A DNA stretch of 64,000 bases from Oribacterium sp. KHPX15 (GTDB taxonomy: Bacteria > Bacillota > Clostridia > Lachnospirales > Lachnospiraceae). Positions 17,203-25,798 of this stretch are shown piece by piece. Location of the stretch: contig NZ_FNRG01000006.1 in assembly GCF_900107835.1 (NCBI RefSeq), positions 80,112 through 144,111 of the forward strand, written 5' to 3'. Positions within the stretch are counted from its first letter, which is position 1; every line of letters starts with the position of its first letter. The notes beneath the pieces are model-generated. The model ran no database searches. It was not told the DNA's origin and was given only the letters and a program-made list of their open reading frames with translations. Both the position numbers and the translations under genes were made by a program.

Positions 17203-17336
17203 AAAGCTCTCCTATAAACGCTTTTTTTCGCCGGCTAAATCTGAAATATAAATGCAGACCCTGTCGGATCTTATATATGCGTATATTTTTTATCTATTAT
17301 CTCTGATGAGGGACGGTCAATAAACAGGCTTTATTC

Positions 17337-18179
17337 TCAGCCTATTTTTGAAAGCTGTCCTGCAATACTGCCATCGTAATTGTAATAAACGATTGTATTG
17401 TAATCAGAGAATAATAAATATGATTCCTGATCCTTTTGGTTTGATTTAAACATTATGATGCCGGGATGAGGAATATTCTTGCCGACGTAGGTGTAGGTGA
17501 TTGTATCAAGGCCATCATCGTCCAGCAGAAGTACATTGAGCACGGTTTCGGAGGTTTCTGTAATCTCCATGGTATAGTATTTTGTCTTTGTGTTTTGGAA
17601 CGTTATGGGACCGGAATATATTCCGGTGAAGCTGTTTCCGTGCAGCTGGGCAGCTCTCACTTTTGCCAGGTTTACAGCATTTTGATCACTGCTCATACGA
17701 ACCATGACATGACCGTTAACTGTCCACCGACCAAGGGGATCCACTGTTAATCCATCCGGGGTGACGGTGTTGACAAGATAAGAATCGGAATTCAGGAAAT
17801 AGTATCTTTCTGCCAGCCCGTTTCCTGTGGTGTCAGCCCACAGCCAGGCACCCTTTGCGTCTTCTATCTGCTGCAATGTCATTGTTGAAGCATCTATACC
17901 CCGGGCGTTTGGATTCATGGCGTAAGTGGGTTCACTCATTCCGGTATTTGCGATGGTTCCCTCTCCTATGATGGTATAGGCGAGGGATTCCGCGGGAAAT
18001 GCGAGGAGCATGAAAAACGCCATCGAAAGCGCCTGCAGTTTAATTAAACGTTTAGATGTTGATGTCTTTTTATTCACTACACTTTTGGCAGTAATGTCCT
18101 TCGTATCAAACGGACTGTTAAAAGTTGAAGCTTTGAGGTTCATTGACTTTATGAAGTTTGATGTATTTGGATTTATCAT
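17337..18179 (-). CDS. Secreted protein with cell-wall-binding-type module
   Basis: A 280-aa exported protein. An unusually long basic N-terminal region (about 45 residues) precedes the hydrophobic segment LQALSMAFFMLLAFPAESLA, with likely cleavage after AESLA-Y. Residues about 108-160 form an aromatic-rich module (GAWLWADTTGNGLAERYYFL, then TPDG.., W.VNG) resembling choline/glucan-binding repeats, and matching the modules at 50839-52331 and 56039. The C-terminal 120 residues are beta-rich with no identified domain. A shorter start at MNLKAS (residue 13) is possible. Its 5' untranslated region contains an IS605-like end hairpin. The export role is inferred from the signal; the ligand is unknown. 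Confidence 0.65.
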   Translation of the reverse strand: MINPNTSNFIKSMNLKASTFNSPFDTKDITAKSVVNKKTSTSKRLIKLQALSMAFFMLLAFPAESLAYTIIGEGTIANTGMSEPTYAMNPNARGIDASTMTLQQIEDAKGAWLWADTTGNGLAERYYFLNSDSYLVNTVTPDGLTVDPLGRWTVNGHVMVRMSSDQNAVNLAKVRAAQLHGNSFTGIYSGPITFQNTKTKYYTMEITETSETVLNVLLLDDDGLDTITYTYVGKNIPHPGIIMFKSNQKDQESYLLFSDYNTIVYYNYDGSIAGQLSKIG

Positions 18180-18202
18180 AATAATATCCTTTCGTTGTCA
18201 TG

Positions 18203-18247
18203 GACAGAAACCCACTTGCTTTAGCAGGTGGGAGGAGTCCTGTTCAT
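18203..18247. mobile_element. Possible relic of an IS200/IS605-type right end
   Basis: On the plus strand CCCACTTGC TTTA GCAGGTGGG (18211-18232) is followed by AGGAGTCC, very like the hairpin plus GGAGT at the right end of IS605/tnpB elements. Outer arms TGGACAG/CTGTTCA extend it. No tnpA or tnpB is present. It lies in the leader of the secreted-protein gene. Confidence 0.35.
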
Positions 18248-18510
18248 ATGCATCTCCTTCTGTTTTGACTGATTATCACGAACAAAATCTTATATATAAT
18301 AATAGCATAGTTGAGTCGAAAATTTGACGTATTTTTTTTGCATATCCGGGATCAAAAGAAAAATTCTTTCATTACTTTCACAGTATAATACCCGGAGTCA
18401 TATGGGAATCCGGGGGGACTTGGGCAGACATCATCGAGAAGTCCGATGTTAAGTACCGGAATAACAAGCTTGTCGTTTTTCTGAAATGGCGGAAAACCAG
18501 GAAAAAACAA
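18248..18510. other. Intergenic stretch without a gene
   Basis: Between the 5' region of the secreted-protein gene and the tRNA-Leu terminator. Short open frames on the minus strand run across the tRNA and are not plausible genes. Nothing else recognised. Confidence 0.5.
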
Positions 18511-18559
18511 AAACGGCAGAAGCCACGTAATTCCTGAGGGAATGGGGCTTCTGCCGTTT
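18499..18559 (-). terminator. Terminator after tRNA-Leu
   Basis: Perfect 14-bp arms AAACGGCAGAAGCC/GGCTTCTGCCGTTT (18511-18524/18546-18559), followed on the minus strand by a T-rich tract. Confidence 0.85.
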
Positions 18560-18569
18560 GTTTGATTTC

Positions 18570-18650
18570 TGAGGTTGATGGGACTTGAACCCACACGTCA
18601 GGGACACAGGAACCTAAATCCTGCGCGTCTGCCAATTCCGCCACAACCTC
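18570..18650 (-). tRNA. tRNA-Leu (UAG)
   Basis: Acceptor arms GAGGTTG/CAACCTC, a long variable arm typical of type II tRNA, anticodon stem CAGGA/TCCTG with loop TTTAGGT (anticodon TAG) and T-arm GGGTTCAAGTCCC. No CCA is encoded. Confidence 0.95.
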
Positions 18651-18846
18651 ACGTTTGTGTATGATACAATCACCGTCTTATCTTAGCAAATGAGAGGCGG
18701 ATTATCCAGTGTTTTTTGACCCGGTAATTTATTTTCAAAAAGAGCCGGGAACTCCGTCCCTCCTCTATTAACGCACTTTTGGGAGCTTTAATCTCTGAGT
18801 TTTATTTCGGCATAAAGCTGTCGGGAAATAAATAAAGGCGGGACAT

Positions 18847-19776
18847 TTATGAAGGAATCAGCTCTTTCCTGCAGAGATTACTGTATTTATTTTCGAAGTC
18901 TTTGACGGAAACGGGCTTTGAGAAAAGGTAGCCCTGATAGACATCACATCCCATGGAATTAAGCATTGCAAACTGATTTGGTGTTTCTACACCCTCGGTT
19001 ACGGTTCCTATGCCGAGACGTTTAGCCATAAAGATGATAGAATCCAGAATTATCTCTCCCCGGTCTTCGTTTGAAGATTTGCTGAGAAATCCCGTGTCGA
19101 TCTTTATCACGTCGGCATTGATGTCTTTAAGCATATTCAGTGAAGAGTAACCGCTTCCGAAGTCATCGATCTCGATCAGAAATCCGGCCTTCTTAAGACG
19201 CATAATGAGATTGTTTACAACAGAGGGATTTTTTATGATAACGGATTCTGTTATCTCGAGGTGAAGCCTTGACGGATCTACATCATATTTATGTACAAGA
19301 TCAGTTATGACCTTGAAAACATCCATGAGTTCCATATCTTTGGGGGATATATTGATGGAAATGTGGAGGTCTTTAAATTCTGTATGCTTCCACTCCCTGA
19401 GCTTACAGACAGCAAGCTCCCATATGTAACTGTCAAGCTTGCCGATAAGATCGGATTTTTCAAGAATAGGGATAAATGCATTTGGCGGAATGATGGTGTT
19501 GCTGTCTTTTCGCCATCGAACCAGAGCTTCCGCGCCTATCAGATCCCCGTAGGGATCCATCTGGGGCTGCAGGTAAATTCTGAATTCTCTGTGTTTCAAA
19601 GCGTAGTCAAAGTTTGCAATTATGGACTTTTCCGTAAGAGTCTTCTGCTCTGTGCAAGGCAGGTATTTTTCGCGGGTTTTTAATGTTGCGGCATTCCTTA
19701 TTTTTTCAAAAAAATGATATAGAAAGGGATTTATAGCTATGTTTCCAAAGCTGAAATAAGCATAGTTGTTTAACAT
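18847..19776 (-). CDS. EAL-domain c-di-GMP phosphodiesterase
   Basis: A 309-aa protein; residues about 50-300 are one EAL domain, preceded by about 45 residues without a clear domain. The catalytic set appears complete: the EAL motif in GAEALVRW, INISP, LEITESV, IEIDDFGSGYSSL, IKIDTGFL, TEGVETPNQFAML and YQGYLFSKPV. It should therefore hydrolyse c-di-GMP to pGpG. There is no GGDEF domain and no convincing membrane segment. The start has GGAAAAAAATAT upstream, a weak site. It stands alone between two tRNA units and counters the two GGDEF proteins at 28.2 and 36.2 kb; a direct link is only inference. Confidence 0.9.
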   Translation of the reverse strand: MLNNYAYFSFGNIAINPFLYHFFEKIRNAATLKTREKYLPCTEQKTLTEKSIIANFDYALKHREFRIYLQPQMDPYGDLIGAEALVRWRKDSNTIIPPNAFIPILEKSDLIGKLDSYIWELAVCKLREWKHTEFKDLHISINISPKDMELMDVFKVITDLVHKYDVDPSRLHLEITESVIIKNPSVVNNLIMRLKKAGFLIEIDDFGSGYSSLNMLKDINADVIKIDTGFLSKSSNEDRGEIILDSIIFMAKRLGIGTVTEGVETPNQFAMLNSMGCDVYQGYLFSKPVSVKDFENKYSNLCRKELIPS

Positions 19777-19872
19777 ATATTTTTTTCCTTACTTTTATAT
19801 TTGATTAAATTCTTGGGATTTGTTTTTTGACCGGATATTCAGAAGATATCGGGATTAAAAGAATTTTAAAAT

Positions 19873-19901
19873 AAAAAAAACTTGATGAATCAATCATCAA
19901 G
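19873..19901 (-). terminator. Terminator of the four-tRNA cluster
   Basis: Arms CTTGATG/CATCAAG (19881-19887/19895-19901) followed by eight T on the minus strand. Confidence 0.85.
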
Positions 19902-19917
19902 GAAAATACATAAGAGA

Positions 19918-19990
19918 TGAGGCTGACGGGATTCGAACTCGCGACAACTTGATTAAAAGTCAAGTGCTCTACCGACTGAGCTACAGCCTC
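19918..19990 (-). tRNA. tRNA-Lys (UUU)
   Basis: Acceptor arms GAGGCTG/CAGCCTC, anticodon loop CTTTTAA (anticodon TTT) and T-arm with GTTCGAATC. Last gene of the Arg-His-Gln-Lys cluster; no encoded CCA. Confidence 0.96.
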
Positions 19991-19995
19991 ATGAA

Positions 19996-20067
19996 CAGGG
20001 CCAGTTGGATTCGAACCAACGAATGCAGGCGTCAAAGGCCTGTGCCTTACCGCTTGGCGATAGCCCC
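19996..20067 (-). tRNA. tRNA-Gln (UUG)
   Basis: 5' GGGGCTATCGCCAAGCGGTA is typical of tRNA-Gln; anticodon stem CAGGC/GCCTG with anticodon TTG; 3' arm TGGCCCT. Position 1-72 is a G-U pair. Confidence 0.95.
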
Positions 20068-20086
20068 ACTTTAGCCTGCTGGCTAA

Positions 20087-20162
20087 GGGTGGGTACCGGA
20101 ACTCGAATCCGGGATCTCCAGAACCACAATCTGGCGCGATAACCAACTACGCTATACCCACC
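20087..20162 (-). tRNA. tRNA-His (GUG)
   Basis: 5' GGTGGGTATAG including the extra G(-1) characteristic of tRNA-His, anticodon stem CCAGA/TCTGG with anticodon GTG, and 3' arm TACCCACC. Confidence 0.96.
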
Positions 20163-20213
20163 ATATTACGGTCGCTTAAGCGAACCAATGTAATTCTCTT
20201 TTAGAAAGAGAAA

Positions 20214-20287
<74 letters not shown>

Positions 20288-20373
20288 ATTTTGTCGCTCG
20301 TTTCAAGCGACTCAGTTATTCTAGCGAATAGCTGATTGAATGTCAACACAAATTTTTGATTTTTTATTTTTAT

Positions 20374-20403
20374 TTTACGAGGGCCCTTAGACCCTCGTAA
20401 AAC
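20374..20403. repeat. Inverted repeat after eda
   Basis: Arms TTTTACGAGGG/CCCTCGTAAAA with an 8-base loop, directly past the eda stop. On the minus strand it is followed by A-rich rather than T-rich sequence, so termination would rest on the stem's own A/T base. Confidence 0.55.
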
Positions 20404-20410
20404 CGTCATA

Positions 20411-21043
20411 TCAGTGTGTAAGATCGTATGCTTCACGGCAAAGCTTTGCGATTCCGTCCCAATCCTTTGCTGCTACCATATCCTTCTTGCATACCCATGT
20501 TCCGCCAACGCTGATGATCTTGTCGAAACCGAGATACTCGTTAACATTATCAACACTTACTCCGCCTGTAGGCATGAACTTGAGCTGAGGGAATACGCTG
20601 GCAAGTGACTTGATGGTCTTAAGTCCGCCATAGTTTCCTGCAGGGAAGAACTTAACCATAGGAAGGTTGTATCTTAATGCGTTTGTGATATCTGTAGGAG
20701 TACATGTTCCCGGGCAGTATGCTACACCGTGTCCGATAGCGCACTGTGCAACTTCATCAGAGAATGAAGGTGCAACGATGAACTGAGCGCCTGCATTGAT
20801 AGCACGTGTGCACTGCTCACGGTCAAGGATGGTTCCTGCACCGACAACAACATTTGGACACTCCTTAGCGATACGTGCGATGGCTTCTGCTGCGGCAGGT
20901 GTTCTGAAAGTAACCTCAGCCATAGGAAGCTTTCCGGCCTCAAGAGCCTTTGCAAGAGGAACTGCATCCTCAACATCATCGATAACTACTACAGGACAAA
21001 CCTTGATCTCTGCAAGCTTAGCCATAAAATCTTGTTGTGTCAT
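20411..21043 (-). CDS. eda: KDPG/KHG aldolase (Eda)
   Basis: It cleaves 2-keto-3-deoxy-6-phosphogluconate to pyruvate and glyceraldehyde-3-phosphate, the last step of hexuronate catabolism. 210 aa, a class I aldolase. The catalytic Glu is in EVTFRTPAAAEAI (about residue 43), with the phosphate-binding Arg two residues on; the Schiff-base Lys is in NLPMVKFFPAGNYGG (about residue 134). Also typical are GAGTILD and MPTGGVSVDN. The start has GGAG with about 7-base spacing. Its promoter carries a cre-like palindrome resembling the one upstream of kduI. Confidence 0.96.
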   Translation of the reverse strand: MTQQDFMAKLAEIKVCPVVVIDDVEDAVPLAKALEAGKLPMAEVTFRTPAAAEAIARIAKECPNVVVGAGTILDREQCTRAINAGAQFIVAPSFSDEVAQCAIGHGVAYCPGTCTPTDITNALRYNLPMVKFFPAGNYGGLKTIKSLASVFPQLKFMPTGGVSVDNVNEYLGFDKIISVGGTWVCKKDMVAAKDWDGIAKLCREAYDLTH

Positions 21044-21128
21044 AACATATCTCCTTTATTTTCAATAAAAAAACTTATCATATGCGGTAATGCACGGGGG
21101 ATTGGCATTACCTTGGTATACATATAAT

Positions 21129-21178
21129 TGTAACCGCTTACATTTTTGTATTATATAGGATTATCGTCCGGCTTACAA
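21129..21178 (-). promoter_or_regulatory. eda promoter with cre/LacI-type palindrome
   Basis: On the minus strand TTGTAA (21173-21178), a 17-base spacer, and TATAAT (21150-21155). TGTAAGCGGTTACA (21129-21142) lies just downstream, over or next to the predicted start, a position suited to repression. It shares TGTAAGCG with the kduI site. Confidence 0.6.
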
Positions 21179-21212
21179 GAGGGAATTTACTATATTTTTA
21201 AAGAATAAACAT

Positions 21213-21279
21213 GTACCGGCGGGGACGGTTCTCTCCGGTGAGAACCGTCCCTGCCGGTGAGAACCGTCCCTGCCGGTAC
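21213..21279. repeat. GGGGACGG-type hairpin element with internal duplication
   Basis: Outer arms GTACCGGC-GGGGACGGTTCT and AGAACCGTCCC-GCCGGTAC; the right part contains two direct copies of GAGAACCGTCCCTGCCGGT. It is related to the elements at 6519 and 27858. It lies between the eda promoter and the rdgB-yfcE terminator. Confidence 0.75.
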
Positions 21280-21288
21280 TGAGTGAAA

Positions 21289-21318
21289 TAAAAAAGGAAA
21301 CGCCGTAATAGCGTTTCC
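21289..21318 (-). terminator. Terminator of the rdgB-yfcE fusion gene
   Basis: GGAAACGC/GCGTTTCC with a 7-base loop, followed by TTTTTTAT on the minus strand. Confidence 0.8.
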
Positions 21319-21338
21319 CATGATGGTTTTTGGTAATA

Positions 21339-22523
21339 TCAGTGGAGCTTCAGGTAAACCTGGTGGTAAGTCAGCTCCCCTTCTTTGCTTACGTCCACTA
21401 CCATATAGGACGGACGTCTGTCAGACTGTCTCGGGTAACTGATGGAACCCGGATTTATACAGGTTACGCCGTTGATCTCCCTGAGATAAGGTCTGTGAGT
21501 GTGACCGAACATTGCGATATCGCAGCCGCGGGCCCTGGCCTCCTCTGTAAGCTGAGTAAGGTCCATGCCGACTCCGTAGTAGTGCCCGTGGGTAAGGAAG
21601 CACTTGTGTTTGCCCAGAGTGATCACCTGCTCTCTCGGAAGTTCTGTAAAAAAGTCATTATTGCCCTGGACAAAGTAGCATTCAACACCGTCACCGGCAT
21701 ATTGCTTTATCATATGCTCGGTTCCCTCGGAGTCTCCGAGATGTATGAGATAATCAATCATTCCGAGTCTTTTCAGAACATCTTTGAGATTGTCATCCTT
21801 ACGATGAGAATCGCTGACTATCAGGGCCGTCTGAAAGGGGCGGACAAGTCCGCTGCCCTCCTTTTTCTCAGGAAACGCACCGCTGTTAATTCCTTTTTCT
21901 TTGTCTTCTCCGATAACCCGCTTTAAAAGCTCTCGCATAGCTCTCAGGGCTTTCCCTCTGTGGGACATACTGTTTTTCTCCTCTGCCGTAAGTTCTGCGG
22001 AAGTTTTTCCGTATTCTGGAAGATACAGTATAGGGTCATATCCGAAACCATTGGTTCCTTTGGGCTCCTTTGCTATGAGACCCTCGAATTTTCCTTCTGT
22101 GTGAAAAACTCTTCCGTCGGCAAATACCGCGCAGATACTGCAGGCAAAGTGTGCTGCTCTCTCCTCCCCTTCTGCAAATCTCAGTTCATGGATGATACGT
22201 GCATTTTTTATATCATAGGAGGTGTCCTCTCCCAGGTATCTTGCGCTGTAGATGCCCGGCATACCCAGCATGTAATTTACACATAATCCGGAGTCGTCGG
22301 ACATGATAATGTCATCGTCCTCCAGCATGCCATGGGCCAGCATATAGCTTCTGATCCCGGAAGCCTTAAGCTCAGCATTCTCGGCAAAGGTCTTGCCGGT
22401 TTCGACGGGCTCAAAGTCGATTCCCAGCTCGCTCTTTGCAACGATATCCTCAGTTACATCCCCAAGAATCTGCCGGATCTCTTTCATTTTGTTTTTGTTA
22501 TGGGTGGCAAAAATAATACGCAT
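21339..22523 (-). CDS. Fused XTP/dITP diphosphatase (RdgB/HAM1) and YfcE-type phosphoesterase
   Basis: A 394-aa two-domain enzyme. Residues 1-200 are a full HAM1/RdgB pyrophosphatase that hydrolyses non-canonical XTP, dITP and ITP: FATHNKNKMKEI, FAENAELKA, SDDSGLCVNYMLGMPGIYSA, GTNGFGYDPILY, and SHRGKALRAM. A 25-residue linker follows. Residues about 230-394 are a YfcE/MJ0936-type metallophosphoesterase with DSH, HLGDSEGTEH, GNND, THGHYYGV and FGHTHRPY. The two are usually separate, adjacent genes in related genomes; here no stop or frameshift divides them. All metal-binding residues that I can see are kept in both halves, so both may be active. Confidence 0.9.
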   Translation of the reverse strand: MRIIFATHNKNKMKEIRQILGDVTEDIVAKSELGIDFEPVETGKTFAENAELKASGIRSYMLAHGMLEDDDIIMSDDSGLCVNYMLGMPGIYSARYLGEDTSYDIKNARIIHELRFAEGEERAAHFACSICAVFADGRVFHTEGKFEGLIAKEPKGTNGFGYDPILYLPEYGKTSAELTAEEKNSMSHRGKALRAMRELLKRVIGEDKEKGINSGAFPEKKEGSGLVRPFQTALIVSDSHRKDDNLKDVLKRLGMIDYLIHLGDSEGTEHMIKQYAGDGVECYFVQGNNDFFTELPREQVITLGKHKCFLTHGHYYGVGMDLTQLTEEARARGCDIAMFGHTHRPYLREINGVTCINPGSISYPRQSDRRPSYMVVDVSKEGELTYHQVYLKLH

Positions 22524-22838
22524 AATGTCTACTTTCTTTTTCTGTGAGTTTACTGCAGCTTTTGAATCCGGGACCCTTCAGGGAATCCGATAAAGTGGTT
22601 CCCCACTTTATGAAATGTCTGCACTTATGTGTACAGTATAAAGGGTGAATTCGCTGCAGCAAAATATAAATATTTTTTCAATAAGTAATCATACCGCAGA
22701 TACAGCCTAAGATGAAAGTCTTATTTGCTTTTGGAGCTATTATAAATAGTGTCGAAGTGAGGATTCCAATAACACAGCAACACAGGGGAAGGCTCTCGCT
22801 GTCGAAAACCTTCCCCTGTGGCACTTTATGGTATTCTA
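22524..22838. other. Intergenic region with one hairpin and the uxuB terminator
   Basis: It contains a perfect 9-bp stem ATAAAGTGG/CCACTTTAT (22590-22611) near the start of the fusion gene and the terminator at 22781-22820. No gene seen. Confidence 0.6.
22781..22820 (-). terminator. Terminator of the uxuA-uxuB operon
   Basis: Perfect 12-bp arms CACAGGGGAAGG/CCTTCCCCTGTG with a 16-base loop containing CTCTCGCTG. The tail on the minus strand (TTGCTGTGTT) is only moderately T-rich. Confidence 0.7.
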
Positions 22839-24449
22839 TTATCCGAGATATTTAACAAGTGTGGCTCTTACTGCACCGGCACCTGCAATTTCTTCTTTGA
22901 AAAGCTCTTCGATTCTCTCTCCGAGACCTACTGAATAGAGGTCTGAGCCAAAGATGTTGACATTGGAAAGAATCGGCTTTAACTTGTCGCCTACAGTCTC
23001 AGGCTTTCCGAGCTCGATTCCGCGGAGCGCCTCTGTAAGTGAATCAAGCATAGGATCTGAGGAACGTTCAAATGCTTCGCCCTTATCATTAACACCGAGA
23101 AGATATCTGAGCCAGCCGGCAATGGCAAGAGGTATAGCCTCGAGCTTCTTTGCATCGCCGTACTTTCCAACATAGCTCTTTATGGTCTCGCCGTAACGGA
23201 TACCAACCTTCTGTGAGGTATCGGTTGCGATACGCTGAGGTGTATCAGGCATGAATGGGTTAGGGATACGCTCGTTGATGACTTCATTTACAAATGCCTC
23301 GGGGGAAAGGATGCCCGGATCTGTAACTACAGGCATTCCCTCAACAGGTCCGATGCGGTGTACAAGCTCCTTGAGCTCCTTATCCTTCATTTCGTCTGCG
23401 ATAAGATCATATCCGAGAACACAGCCATAAACCGCAAGTGCCGTGTGAAGCGGGTTAAGGCAGGTTGTTACCTTCATTCTCTCCACCTTATTAACGGTGT
23501 CACGGTCTGTCATATAAACGCCGGCTTTCTCAAGTGCGGGACGTCCGTTAGGGAATTTGTCCTCGATAACCAGATACTGAGGGCCTTCTGCATTAACAAA
23601 AGGTGCAATGTAGGTGCGCTTTGAGGTGATAACAGGCGCCATGTTTTCGATGCCAAGTTTCTCAAGTTCAGCCTCAACAGATTCTGCAGGCCTCGGAGTG
23701 ATCTTGTCGATCATGGACCAAGGGAAGGCTACGAACTTCTCATCCTTAAGGTAAGCGATGAAATCTGCAGGAACAAAACCCTTCTTCTCCCACTCTTCCG
23801 CCATTGTTACGATGGAACTCATAAGCTTCTCGCCGTTGTGTGAGCAGTTGTCGCAGCTTACGATGGCAACAGGATACTTTCCTGCCTTGAAACGCTCGAA
23901 AAGAAGTGCTGCAACGATGGCCATGGCTGCACCGGGCTTCTCGGGACCGTTGTCGATATCTGCCTGAACAAACGGGAAATATTCGCCGGAAGCATTCTTG
24001 AGAGCATAGCCTTTTTCTGTGATGGTAAAGCTTGCCATCTGGAAATCAGGGTTTGTAAATATTTCCTTGAGACGATTCCAGTCAGCAAGCACCTGAGACT
24101 GAGCCTTGATGGCTTCTGTAAGGGAACCGATAACCTGCTTCTCTGTTGAGCCGTCAGCCTTTAATGTTACGCCCAGTACAAGATTGTCGTAAGGATCATA
24201 GATTTTGTCCACTACGTCGAAGTCAAAGGTCTCTACACAGGTGATTCCCTTGTCAAGAGCACCTTCCTCAATAAGTTTGTCAGCGATTCCGCCGATGAAA
24301 ATACGGAAGATGTTTCCTATTCCGAAGTGAACCCATACAGGGGACTTCTTTGTATTCTCTGCAACTTTTTCAATGTCATAGGCAGGGAGCTTTACGCCGG
24401 CCTTCTGCCATGCTTCTTTATCCTTTAATCCTTCAAGAGTTAAACGCAT
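22839..24449 (-). CDS. uxuB: Fructuronate reductase / mannitol dehydrogenase family (UxuB)
   Basis: It reduces D-fructuronate to D-mannonate with NADH, the step before UxuA. 536 aa from the ATG at 24449, chosen because GGAGG lies 8 bases upstream and inside the end of uxuA; the stop of uxuA and this ATG are one base apart, so translation is coupled. The N-terminal NAD domain has VWVHFGIGNIFRIFIGGIAD, and the C-terminal domain has KVERMKVTTCLNPLHTALAV with the catalytic Lys/Asn/His pattern of the long-chain MDR family. Specificity for fructuronate rather than tagaturonate or mannitol is inferred from the uxuA partner. Confidence 0.9.
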   Translation of the reverse strand: MRLTLEGLKDKEAWQKAGVKLPAYDIEKVAENTKKSPVWVHFGIGNIFRIFIGGIADKLIEEGALDKGITCVETFDFDVVDKIYDPYDNLVLGVTLKADGSTEKQVIGSLTEAIKAQSQVLADWNRLKEIFTNPDFQMASFTITEKGYALKNASGEYFPFVQADIDNGPEKPGAAMAIVAALLFERFKAGKYPVAIVSCDNCSHNGEKLMSSIVTMAEEWEKKGFVPADFIAYLKDEKFVAFPWSMIDKITPRPAESVEAELEKLGIENMAPVITSKRTYIAPFVNAEGPQYLVIEDKFPNGRPALEKAGVYMTDRDTVNKVERMKVTTCLNPLHTALAVYGCVLGYDLIADEMKDKELKELVHRIGPVEGMPVVTDPGILSPEAFVNEVINERIPNPFMPDTPQRIATDTSQKVGIRYGETIKSYVGKYGDAKKLEAIPLAIAGWLRYLLGVNDKGEAFERSSDPMLDSLTEALRGIELGKPETVGDKLKPILSNVNIFGSDLYSVGLGERIEELFKEEIAGAGAVRATLVKYLG

Positions 24450-24450
24450 T

Positions 24451-25557
24451 TTAGTTTCCTCCAAGTCTCTTCTCGCTCTTCTCGATTGCTTCCCAAAGTC
24501 CCTGAATGTATGTAGCGCCGAGGGCTCTGTCATAGAGTCCGTATCCGGGCATTACACCGGGCTTGCCAACCTCATCCCAGATGTTTCTTCCGTGATCAGG
24601 TCTGATAGGTCCGTCGAAGCCTGTCTCATAAAGGGCACGAACGATCTCATACATGTCGAAGTTTCCGTCGCTGGAAATGTGGCATGCCTCCTGGAAATCG
24701 TAGTTCTCACGGGAAGTATCGTTGAATCTCAGGTTTCTTACGTGAGCGAAATGGATACGGCCCTTAAGTACACGGATCATGTGAGGAAGATCATTCTCAA
24801 GGTTTGTGCCGTATGAACCTGAGCAGAAGGTTACACCGTTATGTACATCGTCAACAGCTTTCATAAGACGAAGGATGTTCTCCTCTGAGTTGATGATTCT
24901 TGTGAGGCCGAATACTGACCATGCAGGGTCATCCGGGTGGATAGCCATCTTTATATCGTACTTGTTGCAAACAGGCATGATGGCTTTAAGGAAATATACA
25001 AGATTCTCAAAAAGCTTCTCGCCGTCAACATTCTTATACATTTCAAAAAGATCCTTAAGCTTGGCCATACGCTCAGGCTCCCAACCGGGAAGAACTGTAC
25101 CCTGAGACATCTTCTCCATGGATGAAGCAAGGTCGTCCGGGTTGATGGCATCGATAGCCTTCTGGCTATAGGCAAGAACTGTTGATCCGTCAGGATTCTT
25201 ACGTGCAAGCTCTGTTCTTGTCCAGTCAAATACAGGCATGAAATTGTAGCATACAAGGTGAATGTCTTCCTTGCCGAGATTCTCAAGAGTTTCGATGTAG
25301 TTTGCGATGTACTTGTCACGATCCTTGTCGCCAACCTTTATGGAATCACAAACGTTAACTGACTCGATTCCGCTGATGTGAAGACCGGAAGCCTCAACCT
25401 CTTCCTTTAATGCGTGGATTCTCTCTTGTGACCATACCTCGCCGGGAGTTGTGTCATAAAGTGTTGTGATAACACCTGTTACTCCGGGAATCTGTCTGAT
25501 CTGCTGTAAGCTGATAGAATCGAACTTTGAACCATACCAACGAAATGTCATTTCCAT
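24451..25557 (-). CDS. uxuA: Mannonate dehydratase (UxuA)
   Basis: It dehydrates D-mannonate to 2-keto-3-deoxygluconate. 368 aa from the ATG at 25557, which has AAGGAG with a 9-base spacer; the frame extends 44 codons upstream across the promoter, so the longer form is not real. Typical features: MTFRWYGSKFDSISLQQIRQ, the ISGIESVNVCDSIK segment, MAIHPDDPAWSVFGL, VTFCSGSYGTNLEND and IRPDHGRNIWDE with the metal-binding His and Asp. It is the first gene of the uxuAB operon, behind a strong sigma-A promoter with a GTATAC palindrome. Confidence 0.96.
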   Translation of the reverse strand: MEMTFRWYGSKFDSISLQQIRQIPGVTGVITTLYDTTPGEVWSQERIHALKEEVEASGLHISGIESVNVCDSIKVGDKDRDKYIANYIETLENLGKEDIHLVCYNFMPVFDWTRTELARKNPDGSTVLAYSQKAIDAINPDDLASSMEKMSQGTVLPGWEPERMAKLKDLFEMYKNVDGEKLFENLVYFLKAIMPVCNKYDIKMAIHPDDPAWSVFGLTRIINSEENILRLMKAVDDVHNGVTFCSGSYGTNLENDLPHMIRVLKGRIHFAHVRNLRFNDTSRENYDFQEACHISSDGNFDMYEIVRALYETGFDGPIRPDHGRNIWDEVGKPGVMPGYGLYDRALGATYIQGLWEAIEKSEKRLGGN

Positions 25558-25619
25558 AATGAAATTCTCCTTTTTGTATAATGCTTTGATAAGTGAGGAA
25601 TTAAAACGGTCCTCAAAGT

Positions 25620-25671
25620 GTATACCAGTTTTTGATGATGCAATAGTAATCCTTTTCGGGAAAAATGTCAA
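25620..25671 (-). promoter_or_regulatory. uxuAB promoter and UxuR-like operator
   Basis: On the minus strand a perfect TTGACA (25666-25671), a 17-base spacer, and TACTAT (25643-25648). TGGTATACACT with the GTATAC core (25620-25625) lies about 14 bases past the predicted start, so a bound repressor would block early elongation. Confidence 0.7.
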
Positions 25672-25798
25672 CAAAAAAATCATAATCAAATAATCGGTGT
25701 TTTATTGAAATACTTTAAAAAGTTAGCATAAATACTGCACCTGGAAAAGCCGGTGCCAGGTTTTTCGATAAATCTGCCATAGGTGCCTGAAGATTTGG

